From the NCBI RefSeq assembly GCF_000373385.1, contig NZ_KB891316.1, positions 1,037,799 through 1,101,798 of the forward strand: a stretch of DNA of 64,000 bases, given 5' to 3'. The translations under genes were made by a program, and so were the position numbers. Below, piece by piece: positions 46,494-58,872 of this stretch (the stretch's first letter is position 1; each line of letters begins with the position of its first letter). The notes beneath the pieces are model-generated. The model had not been told where the DNA came from. It made no database searches and was given only the letters and a program-made list of their open reading frames with translations. The DNA is from Thiobacillus thioparus DSM 505. GTDB lineage: Bacteria > Pseudomonadota > Gammaproteobacteria > Burkholderiales > Thiobacillaceae.

Positions 46494-47207
46494 CTAGTCG
46501 CCCAGATAGGCCTGGCGCACTGCCGGATTGGCGGACAGCTCGGTAGCCGGGCCGCTCAGCGTGACGGTGCCGTTTTCCAGCACATAGCCGCGCGCGCAGG
46601 TCTTCAGCGCCAGATGCGCGTTCTGTTCGATCAGCAGCACGGCCACGCCGTCGGCCGCAATCCGGCGGATGATGTCGAACACCGCCTGCACCATCAAGGG
46701 GGCCAGTCCCATGCTCGGCTCGTCCAGCAGCAACAGGCGCGGACGCGCCATCATCGCGCGCCCCAACGCCAGCATCTGCTGTTCGCCCCCGGACAGCAAG
46801 CCGGCAAGCTGTGCGCGGCGTTCGGTCAGGCGCGGAAGCAAGGCATGGACCTGGTCGAGATCGCGAACAATCTCGGCGCGATCGCGCCGGGCGTAGGCAC
46901 CCATCATCAGGTTCTCGGCGACCGACATGCGCGGAAACACGCCGCGTCCCTCGGGCACCAGCGTCAGACCGCGCCGCGCCACCTCGTGCGCCGGCAGCCG
47001 GGTGATCGACTGGCCGTCGAAATGCACGCTGCCGCCGTGCGGTGCCAGAAGGCCGCTGACGGCCTTGAGCGTGGTGGTCTTGCCCGCGCCATTGGCACCG
47101 ATGAGGCAGACCATTTCGCCCGGCGCCACCTCCAGGCTGAGTTCGCGCACCGCGTGGATGCCGCCGTAGGCAACCGACAAGCGGTTGATCGCCAGCAATG
47201 CGCTCAT
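46494..47207 (-). CDS. livF: Branched-chain amino-acid ABC transporter ATPase LivF
   Basis: A 237-residue ATPase. Walker A is GANGAGKTT, the signature LSGGEQQM, Walker B LLLLDEPSMGL. The motif VPEGRGVFPRMSV is typical of LivF. The ATG at 47207 overlaps the livG stop by 4 bases. It is the last gene of a five-gene leftward operon. Confidence 0.94.
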   Translation of the reverse strand: MSALLAINRLSVAYGGIHAVRELSLEVAPGEMVCLIGANGAGKTTTLKAVSGLLAPHGGSVHFDGQSITRLPAHEVARRGLTLVPEGRGVFPRMSVAENLMMGAYARRDRAEIVRDLDQVHALLPRLTERRAQLAGLLSGGEQQMLALGRAMMARPRLLLLDEPSMGLAPLMVQAVFDIIRRIAADGVAVLLIEQNAHLALKTCARGYVLENGTVTLSGPATELSANPAVRQAYLGD

Positions 47208-48022
47208 AGCGTTTCGTCCCCAAGGTAGGCAGCGATGACTTTGGGATCGCGGCTGACCACGTCGGGCGTGCCTTCGGCGATTTTCACGCCGTAGTCGAGC
47301 ACCGCCAGCCGGGTGCACAGCCCCATCACCAGCTTCACGTCGTGCTCGATCAGCAACAGCGTCAATCCGTCGGACTGCAACTGCAGCAACAGTTCGCGCA
47401 AGGCCGCACGCTCGGCCGGATTCATCCCGGCGGCAGGCTCGTCGAGCGCCAGCAGCCTCGGTTCGGTCGCCAGCGCGCGGGCAATCTCAAGCCGGCGCTG
47501 ATCGCCGTAGGGCAGATTTTTGGCCAGGTGATGGGCGTGTTGCGCAATCCCCACGCGCTTGAGCAAGGCATGGGCACGTTCGCGCGAATCGGCTTCCTCG
47601 CGACGCGTGCCGGGCAGGCGCAGCACCGCGCCGACGACGCCGCTGCTGGTGCGCGCATGACGGCCGACCAGCACGTTCTCGAGTGCGGTCATTTCCGCGA
47701 ACAGGCGGATGTTCTGGAACGTGCGGGCCAGCCCGGCGCACAGCACCTGGTGCGGCTTGCGGCCCTCGATCCGCTGGCCGTTCAGGCGGATCTCGCCGCG
47801 GTCGATCGAATACAGCCCGGTGAGCGCGTTGAACAAAGTGGTCTTGCCCGCGCCATTGGGGCCGATGAGGCCGAATATCTCGCCCGTGTGAACCTGCAGC
47901 GAAATATCGGAGAGCGCCTGCAAGCCGCCAAATGCCTTGTTTACGCCGGAAACCGTCAACAGCGGAGTCGATCCTGCATCGGGTTTGCCCGATGGGGAGG
48001 GAGCAGCCTTGGGTGCACTCAT
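47204..48022 (-). CDS. livG: Branched-chain amino-acid ABC transporter ATPase LivG
   Basis: A 272-residue ATPase with Walker A GPNGAGKTT, the LivG stretch LARTFQNIRLFAEMT, signature-region LPYGDQRRLEIARAL and Walker B LLALDEPAAGMN. It works as a dimer with LivF on the LivHM permease. A disordered N-terminal tail of about 20 residues precedes the domain. The start overlaps livM by 4 bases. Confidence 0.95.
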   Translation of the reverse strand: MSAPKAAPSPSGKPDAGSTPLLTVSGVNKAFGGLQALSDISLQVHTGEIFGLIGPNGAGKTTLFNALTGLYSIDRGEIRLNGQRIEGRKPHQVLCAGLARTFQNIRLFAEMTALENVLVGRHARTSSGVVGAVLRLPGTRREEADSRERAHALLKRVGIAQHAHHLAKNLPYGDQRRLEIARALATEPRLLALDEPAAGMNPAERAALRELLLQLQSDGLTLLLIEHDVKLVMGLCTRLAVLDYGVKIAEGTPDVVSRDPKVIAAYLGDETL

Positions 48023-49095
48023 CCCTGCGCGTCGGCGAATTCGCGTCGGCGGCGCGTCGAGGGCAGGAGTCCGGCGGGACGGTACAGCATGACCGCAACC
48101 AGCGCCACGCCAAACAGCAGCATGCGCAGATCCGCCGGGTCGATATAGATCCGGCCGAACAGGTTGCGCTGCCAGTCACCGGTATAACGCAGCGCCTCGG
48201 GCAGCAGCGTCAGCACCACCGCGCCGAAGATCACGCCGGGAATATGTCCCATGCCGCCGAGCACGATCATGCACAGGATCATGATCGACTCCATGAGGTT
48301 GAACGATTCGGGGCTGATGAAGCCCTGGAAGCTGGCAAACAATCCGCCCGCCAGGCCGCCGAAGGTGGCGCCCATGGCAAAGGCCAGCAACTTCAGGTTG
48401 CGTGTGTTGATGCCGGTCGCAGCGGCGGCGATCTCGTCCTCGCGGATGGCGACCCAGGCGCGACCGATGCGCGAATCCTCCAGCCGCATCGAAATGAAGA
48501 TCACCATCAGCGTGAACAGCAGGAACAGATAGTAGGTGAGATGGATGCCGGTGAAGGTATAGCCGAAGAGTGCATGCGACTGGCTCAGGTCGAAGCTGCC
48601 GAGGCGTACCGGATCGATCAGGTTGATGCCTTGCGGACCGTTGGTGATGTTGACCGGCGCATTCAGGTTGTTCAGGAAAATGCGGATGATCTCGCCGAAG
48701 CCGAGCGTGACGATGGCGAGGTAATCGCCCCGCAGCCGCAGGGTGGGCGCACCCAGCAAGACGCCGAACAGCGCGGCCAGCGCGGCGCCCAGCGGCAGGA
48801 CCGCCCAGAACGGCAGGTGCAGGCCGAAATGCGGGCTGGAGAGCCAGGCGTAGACGTACGCCCCCAGGGCATAGAACGCGACGTAGCCGAGATCGAGCAG
48901 CCCGGCGTAGCCGACGACAATGTTGAGGCCCAGCGCGAGCATCACGTAAAGCAGCGCAAGATCGAGCAGCCGCACCCACGAGCGCCCCAAGCCGGCGTCG
49001 ACCAGGAAAGGCAGCAGCGCCAACCCCAGCGCCAGCAAGCCGAACGTCAGCCAGCGTGACCGTGTTTTATTCAAACTAAGCGCGCTCGACAACAC
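48019..49095 (-). CDS. livM: Branched-chain amino-acid ABC transporter permease LivM
   Basis: A 358-residue permease with about nine membrane segments. Typical LivM stretches are NIVVGYAGLLDLGYVAFYAL (in part), LRLRGDYLAIVTLGFGEI and RAWVAIREDEIAA. The GTG start at 49095 overlaps livH by 20 bases; a TTG just after the livH stop is an alternative. Confidence 0.94.
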   Translation of the reverse strand: MLSSALSLNKTRSRWLTFGLLALGLALLPFLVDAGLGRSWVRLLDLALLYVMLALGLNIVVGYAGLLDLGYVAFYALGAYVYAWLSSPHFGLHLPFWAVLPLGAALAALFGVLLGAPTLRLRGDYLAIVTLGFGEIIRIFLNNLNAPVNITNGPQGINLIDPVRLGSFDLSQSHALFGYTFTGIHLTYYLFLLFTLMVIFISMRLEDSRIGRAWVAIREDEIAAAATGINTRNLKLLAFAMGATFGGLAGGLFASFQGFISPESFNLMESIMILCMIVLGGMGHIPGVIFGAVVLTLLPEALRYTGDWQRNLFGRIYIDPADLRMLLFGVALVAVMLYRPAGLLPSTRRRREFADAQG

Positions 49096-50005
49096 GCGCT
49101 CCCAACAGGCCCGAGGGACGGAACACCAGCACGGCGATCAGCACGAAGAACGCGAACACGTCCTGGTAATTGCTGCCGAGGAAGCCACCGGTCAGATCGC
49201 CGATGTAGCCCGCGCCGAACGATTCGATCAGGCCCAGCAGCAGGCCGCCCAGCATCGCGCCGCCCAGGTTGCCGATGCCGCCCAGCACCGCCGCCGAGAA
49301 GGCCTTGAGGCCGAGCAGGAAGCCCATGTAATAGTGCGCCAGGCCGTAATATGCGCTGACCATGACCCCGGCCACCGCCGCCAGTGCCGAGCCGATCGCG
49401 AAGGTGGCGGCGATCACCCGGTTGACGTCCACGCCCATCAGGCTCGCCACCTGGCGCGACTGTGCGGTGGCGCGCATGGCCCGGCCGAGCCGGGTTTTCT
49501 GCACCATCAGGATCAGCAGCAGCATGATGGCCGTGGCCAACAGCAGGATGGCGATCTGCACGTCGGTGATCGACGCGCCGTAGAGCGTGTGGCGGCCCTG
49601 CGGCAGGATGGCGGGAAAGGGGATGTACTGCTTGCCCCAGATCAGCATGGCGACATTCTGCAGGATGATCGACACGCCGATTGCCGTGATAAGCGGGGCC
49701 AGGCGCGGCGCATGCCGCAGCGGCCGGTAGGCGACACGCTCGATCACGAGGCCCAGCGCCACGCACACCGGAATCGCCACCACCAGGCCCGACGCCAGCA
49801 CCAGCACGCCCGGCAGCCCGGGGGCCGCCAGCGCCAGGGCGCCGATCACGGACAGTGCCACCATCGCTCCCATCATGGTGATCTCGCCGTGGGCGAAATT
49901 GATGAGTTCGAGTATGCCGTACACCATGGTATAGCCCAGCGCCACCAGCGCGTAGACGCTGCCGAGCACCAGGCCGTTGATGAGTTGTTGCAGGAAGATG
50001 TCCAT
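49076..50005 (-). CDS. livH: Branched-chain amino-acid ABC transporter permease LivH
   Basis: A 309-residue permease of about eight helices. LivH hallmarks include GLVLGSVYALVALGYTMVYG at the N-terminus, INFAHGEI, and RAMRATAQSRQVASLMGVD. It pairs with LivM to form the membrane channel. Confidence 0.95.
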   Translation of the reverse strand: MDIFLQQLINGLVLGSVYALVALGYTMVYGILELINFAHGEITMMGAMVALSVIGALALAAPGLPGVLVLASGLVVAIPVCVALGLVIERVAYRPLRHAPRLAPLITAIGVSIILQNVAMLIWGKQYIPFPAILPQGRHTLYGASITDVQIAILLLATAIMLLLILMVQKTRLGRAMRATAQSRQVASLMGVDVNRVIAATFAIGSALAAVAGVMVSAYYGLAHYYMGFLLGLKAFSAAVLGGIGNLGGAMLGGLLLGLIESFGAGYIGDLTGGFLGSNYQDVFAFFVLIAVLVFRPSGLLGARVVERA

Positions 50006-50043
50006 CTATGCGCCTGCTGAGACCCGGTTGAGTTCAGTTCAGC

Positions 50044-51195
50044 TTACTTGCCGCTTTGCACGGTTTCGAGCGTTTGCCACTTGCCATTCTTCACCTGATA
50101 TAGCGTCACCGCACCGCCGGCGAGGTCGCCCTTGGCATCGAAGCGAATGTGGCCGGTCACCCCTTGATAATCGGTCTTCGGCAGTTCGGCCAGATACTTG
50201 GCGGGGTCGCTGGAGTCGGCGCGTTTCATTGCGGCGATCAGCACATGCATGGCGTCGTAGGCATAGGGGGAATAGTTCTGGATCTTGCCGTATTGGGCTT
50301 CGAACTTGGCCTTGAACGCGCTGCCACCTGGCATCGCGTCGAGCGGCAGGCCGGGGTTGGACGCCATCGCGCCCTCGGCGGCGGCGCCAGCCAGGTCGAT
50401 GAAATTGGGTGTCTGCGCGCCATCGCCGCCGAGGAATTTCGCCTTCATGCCGAGCTGTTTCATCTGCTTGATCATGGGTGCGGCCTGCGGATCCATCCCG
50501 CCGAAGAACACCAGGTCGGGTGATTTGCCCTTGATGGAGGTGAGGATCGCCATGAAGTCGGTCGAGCGGTCGGACGTATATTCGCGTGCCACCACGTCGC
50601 CGCCCGCCGCCTTGGCCGCTTTCTCCACTTCGTCGGCCAGGCCCTGGCCGTAGGCGGTACGGTCGTCGATGATGGCAATGCGTTTCGCGCCCAGTTTGGT
50701 CACCGCGTAGTCGCCCAGCACGGTTCCCTGCTGCGCATCGTTGGTCATCACGCGGAAAGCCGTCTTGAATCCGGACGCCGTGTAGGCAACGGCAGTGGCC
50801 GACGGTGAAATCTGCGGAATGCCGTTATCGAAATAAATCTTGGAAGCCGGGATCGTGGCACCCGAATTGAGGTGGCCGATCACGCCGACCACGCCTTCGT
50901 CGACCAGCTTCTGCGCCACGGTAGCGGCGGTTTTGGGATCGGCTGCGTCATCCTCGCTGCGCATTTCGAGCACGACCTTCTTGCCGCCCAGCGTGAGCCC
51001 GGCGGCATTGATTTCGTCCAGCGCCATGCGCGCGCCGTTTTCGTTGTCCTTGCCCAGATGCGCCTGCGGGCCGGTGAGAGGGGAAACCTGGCCGATCAAC
51101 ACCACCTGGCTATCGCCATTCTGCTGCGGCTTGTCGCCACATCCTGCGACCAGCACTGCCGCTGCCATCACCCAAGCCAGCCTTTGACCCGTCAT
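50044..51195 (-). CDS. livK: Branched-chain amino-acid binding protein (LivK-like lipoprotein)
   Basis: A 383-residue periplasmic-binding protein. The signal peptide ends in the lipobox LVAGC, so it should be a lipoprotein. The ligand domain opens with VVLIGQVSPLTGPQAHLGKD and contains the usual DEINAAG and GVIGHLNSG stretches. It is the first gene of the livKHMGF operon. The natural ligand could be Leu/Ile/Val or another amide or aromatic compound, as in many Liv-type systems. Confidence 0.92.
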   Translation of the reverse strand: MTGQRLAWVMAAAVLVAGCGDKPQQNGDSQVVLIGQVSPLTGPQAHLGKDNENGARMALDEINAAGLTLGGKKVVLEMRSEDDAADPKTAATVAQKLVDEGVVGVIGHLNSGATIPASKIYFDNGIPQISPSATAVAYTASGFKTAFRVMTNDAQQGTVLGDYAVTKLGAKRIAIIDDRTAYGQGLADEVEKAAKAAGGDVVAREYTSDRSTDFMAILTSIKGKSPDLVFFGGMDPQAAPMIKQMKQLGMKAKFLGGDGAQTPNFIDLAGAAAEGAMASNPGLPLDAMPGGSAFKAKFEAQYGKIQNYSPYAYDAMHVLIAAMKRADSSDPAKYLAELPKTDYQGVTGHIRFDAKGDLAGGAVTLYQVKNGKWQTLETVQSGK

Positions 51196-51333
51196 CTCGG
51201 TCTTCCCCGCAATCAAACTGAAACGTGGAATTTATACCACAAAGCCAGCGGCGACCGGCTTTCCAGCTGCCTTGAAAGCAAAGGCCGGCGTAAACGCCGG
51301 CCTTTGCTTTCGATCGGGATCGTTCGCCGAAAA

Positions 51334-51666
51334 TTATTTCAGGGTCAGGATCCAGGAAACGATCTTCTCAGCGTCTTCGTTGCTGACCTGCGGGTTCGGC
51401 GGCATGGGAATCTGGCCCCAGACGCCCTTGCCGCCGGCTTTCACCTTGGCGACCAGATGGGCTTTCGCACCCTTGTCGCCCGCATATTTCTTGGCGACAT
51501 CCTTGTAGGCCGGGCCGACGATCTTCTTGTCCACGCCATGGCAGGACAAACAGGCGTTCTTCTGGGCCAGGGCCATGGCCGCGGCCGGGTCATCCGCAGA
51601 GGCTGCTACGCCGGACATCAACAGCAGCGCAGCAGACGCTGCGGTCATCATCAACTTGTTCATCAT
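51334..51666 (-). CDS. Class I cytochrome c (c551/c552-like)
   Basis: A 110-residue exported monohaem cytochrome. The signal peptide ends at ASA (about residue 24); the haem motif is CLSCH; the axial Met is in QIPMPPN. Size and motif spacing match periplasmic cytochromes c551/c552 that carry electrons to oxidases or nitrite reductase. The gene stands alone between the liv operon and a DUF2189 gene. Confidence 0.94.
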   Translation of the reverse strand: MMNKLMMTAASAALLLMSGVAASADDPAAAMALAQKNACLSCHGVDKKIVGPAYKDVAKKYAGDKGAKAHLVAKVKAGGKGVWGQIPMPPNPQVSNEDAEKIVSWILTLK

Positions 51667-51793
51667 TATTACAGTCTCCGTGGAAGTCGGGTTGGGCGCG
51701 TTTGAGACATCATCGCGTCTGCAATATTAAGGGAAATACCTTTCCACGCAAGGCAGGGGCTTGGGTATTTGCTACCAAGCCCCGGGGGTAGAG

Positions 51794-52591
51794 TTATTCG
51801 CGTTCAATCAGTTCGCGGTAAGCATGCCAGCTGGCATGCCCCAACCACGGGAATATCACCGCCATCGCAATGAAGTCGGTTGCCATGCCGATCACGACCA
51901 GACCCGCGATCAGCACGCCCCACAACAGCATCACCGGGAAGTTCAGCCGGGTCGCCATGAAACTGGTGACCAGTGCCGTGGCGAAATCGACCTTGCGGTG
52001 CAGCAGCATGGGCAGCGAGACCACGGAGAAACTGAACACCATCAAGGCCAGCATGCCGCCGAACGCCAGGTAGGCCAGTACGAAATCGGTGTGCTGCTGC
52101 ACCGCGGACAGGCTCAGCAACTCGGACAGGCCGCCGATGCCCGACCCGTTCAGGAACAATCCGACCAGAATGGCCGAGAGGCGCTCCCAGACGGAAAGCA
52201 CGAATACCAGCGTCAACGCAAACAACCCCAGCGAAGCGGGATTGGCGCGCCACGACAGCAAGGGAACGAAGAGGCTCGGCAGCTTGTGGTGGTGCTCCAG
52301 GCGATGGCTGACGCAATAAAACACCGTGGCCAGCACCGGCGCGATGAAGAGGAAACCCGAGGTCAGCGCCATCGCAAGGTGCGGCTTGTCTTCCGCCGCA
52401 TGCACCAGGCCGTATCCCAGCAGTGCAAACACCACGCCATAAAAGAGGCTCAGCGGCCACGCCTTGGCCATGTCCTGCGCGCCCGCGCGCAACCAGTGGA
52501 AAGGCTGCTCGAACGTCACGCTGCGGATTGCCGGCAGATCCATGCGCGCGGCCTGCGGATGGAAAACCGGGTGTTCAGTATGTGTGCTCAT
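51794..52591 (-). CDS. DUF2189 family integral membrane protein
   Basis: A 265-residue protein with about six membrane helices. The N-terminal region shows the family pattern AWPLSLFYGVVFALLGYGL and the C-terminal MATRLNFPVMLLWGVLIAGL. The ATG at 52591 has an AGGAGC site. Members often neighbour respiratory genes, and here a cytochrome c is downstream, but no function is established. Confidence 0.88.
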   Translation of the reverse strand: MSTHTEHPVFHPQAARMDLPAIRSVTFEQPFHWLRAGAQDMAKAWPLSLFYGVVFALLGYGLVHAAEDKPHLAMALTSGFLFIAPVLATVFYCVSHRLEHHHKLPSLFVPLLSWRANPASLGLFALTLVFVLSVWERLSAILVGLFLNGSGIGGLSELLSLSAVQQHTDFVLAYLAFGGMLALMVFSFSVVSLPMLLHRKVDFATALVTSFMATRLNFPVMLLWGVLIAGLVVIGMATDFIAMAVIFPWLGHASWHAYRELIERE

Positions 52592-52673
52592 GCTTGCTCC
52601 TGATGACAGACAGACTGTTTCTTTGATAGCAGGCGGCGGCACGGGTTCCTAATAGCAAATACTGATACAGCCC

Positions 52674-54692
<2,019 letters not shown>

Positions 54693-54779
54693 GGCGGCAA
54701 AGCCTCGCAGGCTAATAGTTGATTAAATCAGTCAACAATTGTACGCTTGCTGCAATCCCGAACAAAAGCAGGAGCCCCC

Positions 54780-55358
54780 ATGTCCCAGGAATTATTCGCA
54801 GCCGCCCAGTCAGGCGATGCCACGCAGATCAAAACCCTGCTCGAGGCCGGCGCCGATCCTGCCGCGGTCGACGAGGCCGGCGAAACCGCATTGATGCACG
54901 CCGCACACGGTGGCCATGTCGCCGCGGTGCAGCTGCTGATCGCCGCCGGTGCCGACGTCAACGCCAAGTCGCCACAAGGCTGGACGGCGCTTGCCAAGGC
55001 CGCCTACAACGGCGAAACCGAGCGCGGCTACGTCGAGGTCATCGAAGTGCTGCACGAGGCGGGCGCCGCGCTCGACGAACGCATCTTCTTCGGCATCACG
55101 CCGCTAATGCTGGCAGCGGGCGGCGGCGATGCCCCGGTCGTGGAATGGCTGATCAACACCGGTGCCGACGTGCTCGCCGCCAATGACGGTGGCCGCACCG
55201 CACGCATGATGGCGAACGACAAGTTCTACGTGGATGTGATCAATCTGCTGACCGAAGCCGAACGTCAGCTCGGCGTATCCGAAGACGGGTCGTGCTCGTC
55301 GACCAAGAGCGTGGTCAAGCCGCAGGTGGTCAATCTGATGAAGCCGACCACGCACTGA
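54780..55358 (+). CDS. Ankyrin-repeat protein
   Basis: A 192-residue soluble protein with four or five ankyrin repeats: AAQSGDATQIKTLLEAGADP, GETALMHAAHGGHVAAVQLL and GWTALAKAAYNG followed by VIEVLHEAGAALD, then GITPLMLAAGGGDAPVVEWL. The ATG at 54780 has an AGGAG site. No signal peptide is present. Such repeats bind other proteins; the partner is unknown. Confidence 0.9.
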   Translation: MSQELFAAAQSGDATQIKTLLEAGADPAAVDEAGETALMHAAHGGHVAAVQLLIAAGADVNAKSPQGWTALAKAAYNGETERGYVEVIEVLHEAGAALDERIFFGITPLMLAAGGGDAPVVEWLINTGADVLAANDGGRTARMMANDKFYVDVINLLTEAERQLGVSEDGSCSSTKSVVKPQVVNLMKPTTH

Positions 55359-55379
55359 CGCGCGTGGTGGCCGGGCCGA

Positions 55380-55985
55380 TCAGCGGTCCAGCCAGGCTAT
55401 CAGATCCTGCCACTGTTCGACATCGCGCTCGGCGATGTGATGCGGCAGATCGAACAGGCTCTTGCCCTCGAACGCGGCGTTGACGTAGTGCTGGGTGTTG
55501 CGCAGATGCGCGAGCACCGGCAGATCCTGCTGGGCCATGAACTGTTCCAGCGTGACGCCGGCACGGGTACGCGGGTCGACACGCATCCCCACCACGCCGA
55601 CGAAGGCATGCCCTTTGCGTACCGCCTTTTCGGCATGCAGCGCGGCGAGGAAATCCTGGCTGGCGCGAATGTCGAACAGCGACGGTGCGATCGGCACCGC
55701 CACCTTGTGCGCCAGCTTCAGCGCGCGTTCCAGGCTCTTCCCATGCAGCCCGGCGGGCGAATCGATCACCAGCCAGTCGCTGTCCGCCTTCTGGCCTTCG
55801 CGCATCAATTCGATCTCCGGCAATGCTCCATCGCGCATCGCCAGCCACTGGGTGGCGGACTTCTGCCGGTCGAGATCGAGCAAGGCGACGCGTTGACCCT
55901 GCGCCGCCAGATAGCCGGCGAGGTTGGTCGACAGCGTCGTCTTGCCGCTGCCGCCCTTGGGATTGGCCACCAGAATCACGCGCAT
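55380..55985 (-). CDS. ParA-family ATPase (orphan)
   Basis: A 201-residue deviant-Walker ATPase. Walker A is KGGSGKTT, and the Walker A' region DLDRQKSATQW and Walker B WLVIDSPAG are clear. It lacks the N-terminal DNA-binding domain and has no parB next to it, so it is not the chromosome-segregation ParA. Similar small orphans position chemoreceptors, carboxysomes or other cargo. It is 18 bases downstream of the ilvD fusion gene and may be read with it. Confidence 0.9.
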   Translation of the reverse strand: MRVILVANPKGGSGKTTLSTNLAGYLAAQGQRVALLDLDRQKSATQWLAMRDGALPEIELMREGQKADSDWLVIDSPAGLHGKSLERALKLAHKVAVPIAPSLFDIRASQDFLAALHAEKAVRKGHAFVGVVGMRVDPRTRAGVTLEQFMAQQDLPVLAHLRNTQHYVNAAFEGKSLFDLPHHIAERDVEQWQDLIAWLDR

Positions 55986-56003
55986 GCCGCTTTCTCCCTT
56001 TGA

Positions 56004-58790
56004 TTACATCGCTTCCACGCTGTACGTCACGGACATCGTATGCGTTTCGCCTGGCGCCACGGTGACGACGTTGTCCATCGCATTGGCCGATTCGACGCAC
56101 ACCATTTCGCGCCAGCCGGTACCGGACTTGCCGCGGCCCATGTCGCCCATCTTCTCGGCTTTCTCGGTCCACGGCGTCCACACGATGGTCGACTGCGAAC
56201 CGGTCTTCGCCACGCGGATGCGGCGATTGAGGCCCGCGTCCACGATCACGCAATCAGCCGGCGTGTTGACGTACACCCGGTCGACTTCGCCGTCGAAGCC
56301 AATGGCCCCGCCCTGTTTCCGGGTGGCAAAGTTGCCGACCTTGTCGTGATAGGTCGCGCCTTCCAGTCCGACGACCTTGACCGCGCCGATATCGCTGATG
56401 TGGAAGTAGGTGTGCAGCGCTTCGCCGATCTGGATCGGCGCAGTCCCCGTATTGGTGGTGGCCAGATGCATCTCCAGCTTGTCGCTGACGATGACCGTCA
56501 GCGACAGCCGCGTGGCATGCGGCCATTGCGCGCGGGTTTGTTCGTTGTCCGCCAGTTGCAGGGTGATCTCGGTCTTGGCGTCGTTGCGCTTGCGGCTGCC
56601 GGTCACGGTCCACGGAACCGTGCGCGCGAAGCCATGCGCGGGGAACGAGGCCTCGCTGGCGTGCGCGCCGAACCACGGCCAGCACACCGGCGCGCCGCCA
56701 CGGATGGATTTGCCCGACGCGAACCTGGCGGCGTCGGACACCCACACCACCGGCTCGTGCTGCGACTTGGGACGGTAGCTCACCACGTGCGCACCCTGCA
56801 GGCAGATCGTCGCGCGGCCGCCGTGGTTGTCGATGTCGGCGTACGTGAGACCACCGGCACCGATGCGGAAGCTCAGCTGGCCGGGAATGGCGAAACGCGC
56901 CAGCGGATCGGCATGCATCTGCGCCTCGGTCGGGTGTTCGACCAGGCTGACGTCGCGCACCGCGCCGAAGGCGGCCGAGGTCGCCATTGCCGCATAGGCG
57001 CGCAGCGCAGGCGAGACCTCGCGCGCACGATTGACCGGCTTCCAGGCCTGCGCACCCTTGGCGTCCATCGCGGCGCGGCGGCGTTCGAGTTCGGCATCGC
57101 TCACGGCGACCTGGATCGTGCGATGGGGAATGTCGATTTCGATGCGGTCGCCCTCTTCCACCAGGCCGATGGTGCCGCCCTCGGCCGCTTCCGGCGAGGC
57201 ATGGCCGATGCTCAATCCCGAGGTGCCGCCGGAGAAACGGCCGTCGGTGATGAGCGCGCAGACCTTGCCGAGGCCCTTGGATTTCAGGTATGAGGTCGGG
57301 TACAGCATTTCCTGCATGCCGGGACCGCCGCGCGGGCCCTCATAGCGGATCACGACGACGTCGCCAGGCTTGATGTGGTCGCCCAGGATCGCATCGACCG
57401 CGGCATCCTGCGACTCGAACACACGTGCCGGGCCGGAGAATTTGAGGATGTGCTCGTCGACGCCAGCGGTCTTGACGATGCAGCCGTCCAGCGCGAGGTT
57501 GCCGTACAGCACGGCCAGCCCGCCGTCCTTCGAGTAGGCATGCTCGAGGTCGTGGATGCAGCCGTTCACGCGGTCGTCGTCGAGCCTGGCGAAGCGCCGG
57601 TCCTGCGAGAACGCGGTCTGCGTCGGCACGCCGCCAGGCGCGGCGCGGAAGTAATCCTTGACGTCCTTGTCGCTGGTGCGGCGGATGTCGTAGACATCGA
57701 TCTGCTCGCCGAGCGATTTCATCAGCACGGTCGGCACCTCGCGATGCACCAGCCCGCCGCGTTCGAGTTCGCCAAGGATCGCCATCACGCCGCCGGCGCG
57801 GTGCACGTCTTCCATGTGGTAAGTCTGGATCGACGGCGCCACCTTCGACAGGTGCGGCACGCGGCGGCTCATGCGGTCGATGTCCTTCATCGTGAAATCG
57901 ACGCCGGCCTCGTGCGCGGCCGCCAGCAGGTGCAGCACGGTGTTGGTCGAGCCGCCCATGGCGATATCCAGCGCGATGGCGTTCTCGAAGGCGTCGAAGC
58001 TGGCGATCGCGCGCGGCAGCACGGTGGTGTCGCCGTCGTCGTAGTAGCGCCGCGCGTTCTTCACGATCAGGCGGCCGGCGGCGAGGAACAAATTCCTGCG
58101 GTCGGCGTGGGTCGCCAGCAGCGAGCCGTTGCCCGGCAGGCTCAAGCCCAGCGCCTCGGTCAGGCAGTTCATCGAGTTGGCGGTGAACATGCCCGAGCAC
58201 GAACCGCAGGTCGGGCAGGCCGAGCGTTCGAGCTGGTTCACCTTCTCGTCGCTGAAGCTGGCGTCGGCCGCCGACACCATGGCGTCGACCAGGTCGAGCT
58301 TGATGGTCTTGGATTCCCACACCACCTTGCCCGCCTCCATCGGCCCGCCGGAAACGAACACCGTCGGGATGTTGAGCCGCAGCGCGGCGTTCAGCATGCC
58401 GGGGGTGATCTTGTCGCAATTGGAGATGCACACCAGCGCGTCGGCGCAGTGCGCGTTGACCATGTATTCGACCGAGTCGGCGATGAGGTCGCGGCTCGGC
58501 AGCGAATACAGCATGCCGCCGTGGCCCATGGCGATGCCGTCGTCGACCGCGATGGTGTTGAATTCCTTGGCCACGCCGCCCGCCGCCTCGATCTCGCGCG
58601 CCACCAGCTGGCCCATGTCCTTCAGGTGCACGTGGCCCGGCACGAACTGGGTGAACGAGTTGGCGATCGCGATGATCGGCTTGTTGAAGTCGCCATCCTT
58701 CATGCCGGTGGCGCGCCACAATGCGCGCGCGCCCGCCATGTTGCGGCCACGGGTGGTTGTCCAGGAACGATAGTCAGGCATGTTGGTCAC
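56004..58790 (-). CDS. ilvD: Fusion of dihydroxy-acid dehydratase (IlvD) with hexose-6-phosphate mutarotase (YeaD-like)
   Basis: A single 928-residue frame. Residues 1 to about 616 are a full IlvD: cluster cysteines in [12 protein letters not shown] and [11 protein letters not shown], ending [20 protein letters not shown]. IlvD makes 2-oxoacids for Val/Ile/Leu synthesis. Residues about 625-928 are a complete D-hexose-6-phosphate mutarotase: [17 protein letters not shown], then [17 protein letters not shown] and HGFARTVPW. About eight residues (EHPTEAQ) link them. Met625, preceded by GAGGCGC in the mRNA, looks like the old start of a separate downstream gene whose upstream neighbour lost its stop. 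A real fusion or a sequencing error are both possible. Confidence 0.85.
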   Translation of the reverse strand: MTNMPDYRSWTTTRGRNMAGARALWRATGMKDGDFNKPIIAIANSFTQFVPGHVHLKDMGQLVAREIEAAGGVAKEFNTIAVDDGIAMGHGGMLYSLPSRDLIADSVEYMVNAHCADALVCISNCDKITPGMLNAALRLNIPTVFVSGGPMEAGKVVWESKTIKLDLVDAMVSAADASFSDEKVNQLERSACPTCGSCSGMFTANSMNCLTEALGLSLPGNGSLLATHADRRNLFLAAGRLIVKNARRYYDDGDTTVLPRAIASFDAFENAIALDIAMGGSTNTVLHLLAAAHEAGVDFTMKDIDRMSRRVPHLSKVAPSIQTYHMEDVHRAGGVMAILGELERGGLVHREVPTVLMKSLGEQIDVYDIRRTSDKDVKDYFRAAPGGVPTQTAFSQDRRFARLDDDRVNGCIHDLEHAYSKDGGLAVLYGNLALDGCIVKTAGVDEHILKFSGPARVFESQDAAVDAILGDHIKPGDVVVIRYEGPRGGPGMQEMLYPTSYLKSKGLGKVCALITDGRFSGGTSGLSIGHASPEAAEGGTIGLVEEGDRIEIDIPHRTIQVAVSDAELERRRAAMDAKGAQAWKPVNRAREVSPALRAYAAMATSAAFGAVRDVSLVEHPTEAQMHADPLARFAIPGQLSFRIGAGGLTYADIDNHGGRATICLQGAHVVSYRPKSQHEPVVWVSDAARFASGKSIRGGAPVCWPWFGAHASEASFPAHGFARTVPWTVTGSRKRNDAKTEITLQLADNEQTRAQWPHATRLSLTVIVSDKLEMHLATTNTGTAPIQIGEALHTYFHISDIGAVKVVGLEGATYHDKVGNFATRKQGGAIGFDGEVDRVYVNTPADCVIVDAGLNRRIRVAKTGSQSTIVWTPWTEKAEKMGDMGRGKSGTGWREMVCVESANAMDNVVTVAPGETHTMSVTYSVEAM

Positions 58791-58872
58791 TCAGGCAATC
58801 TATAATCAGCCAGCCATTTTACCCGCGCTTTGACCTCCCCGAATCCCACTTTCTGAATCCCGACCCCGACCC

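Noticed and set aside
57375..58805. A 476-residue open frame antisense to ilvD
   Set aside because: The opposite strand encodes a well-conserved dehydratase; this frame is rich in Arg/His/Gly and matches nothing.
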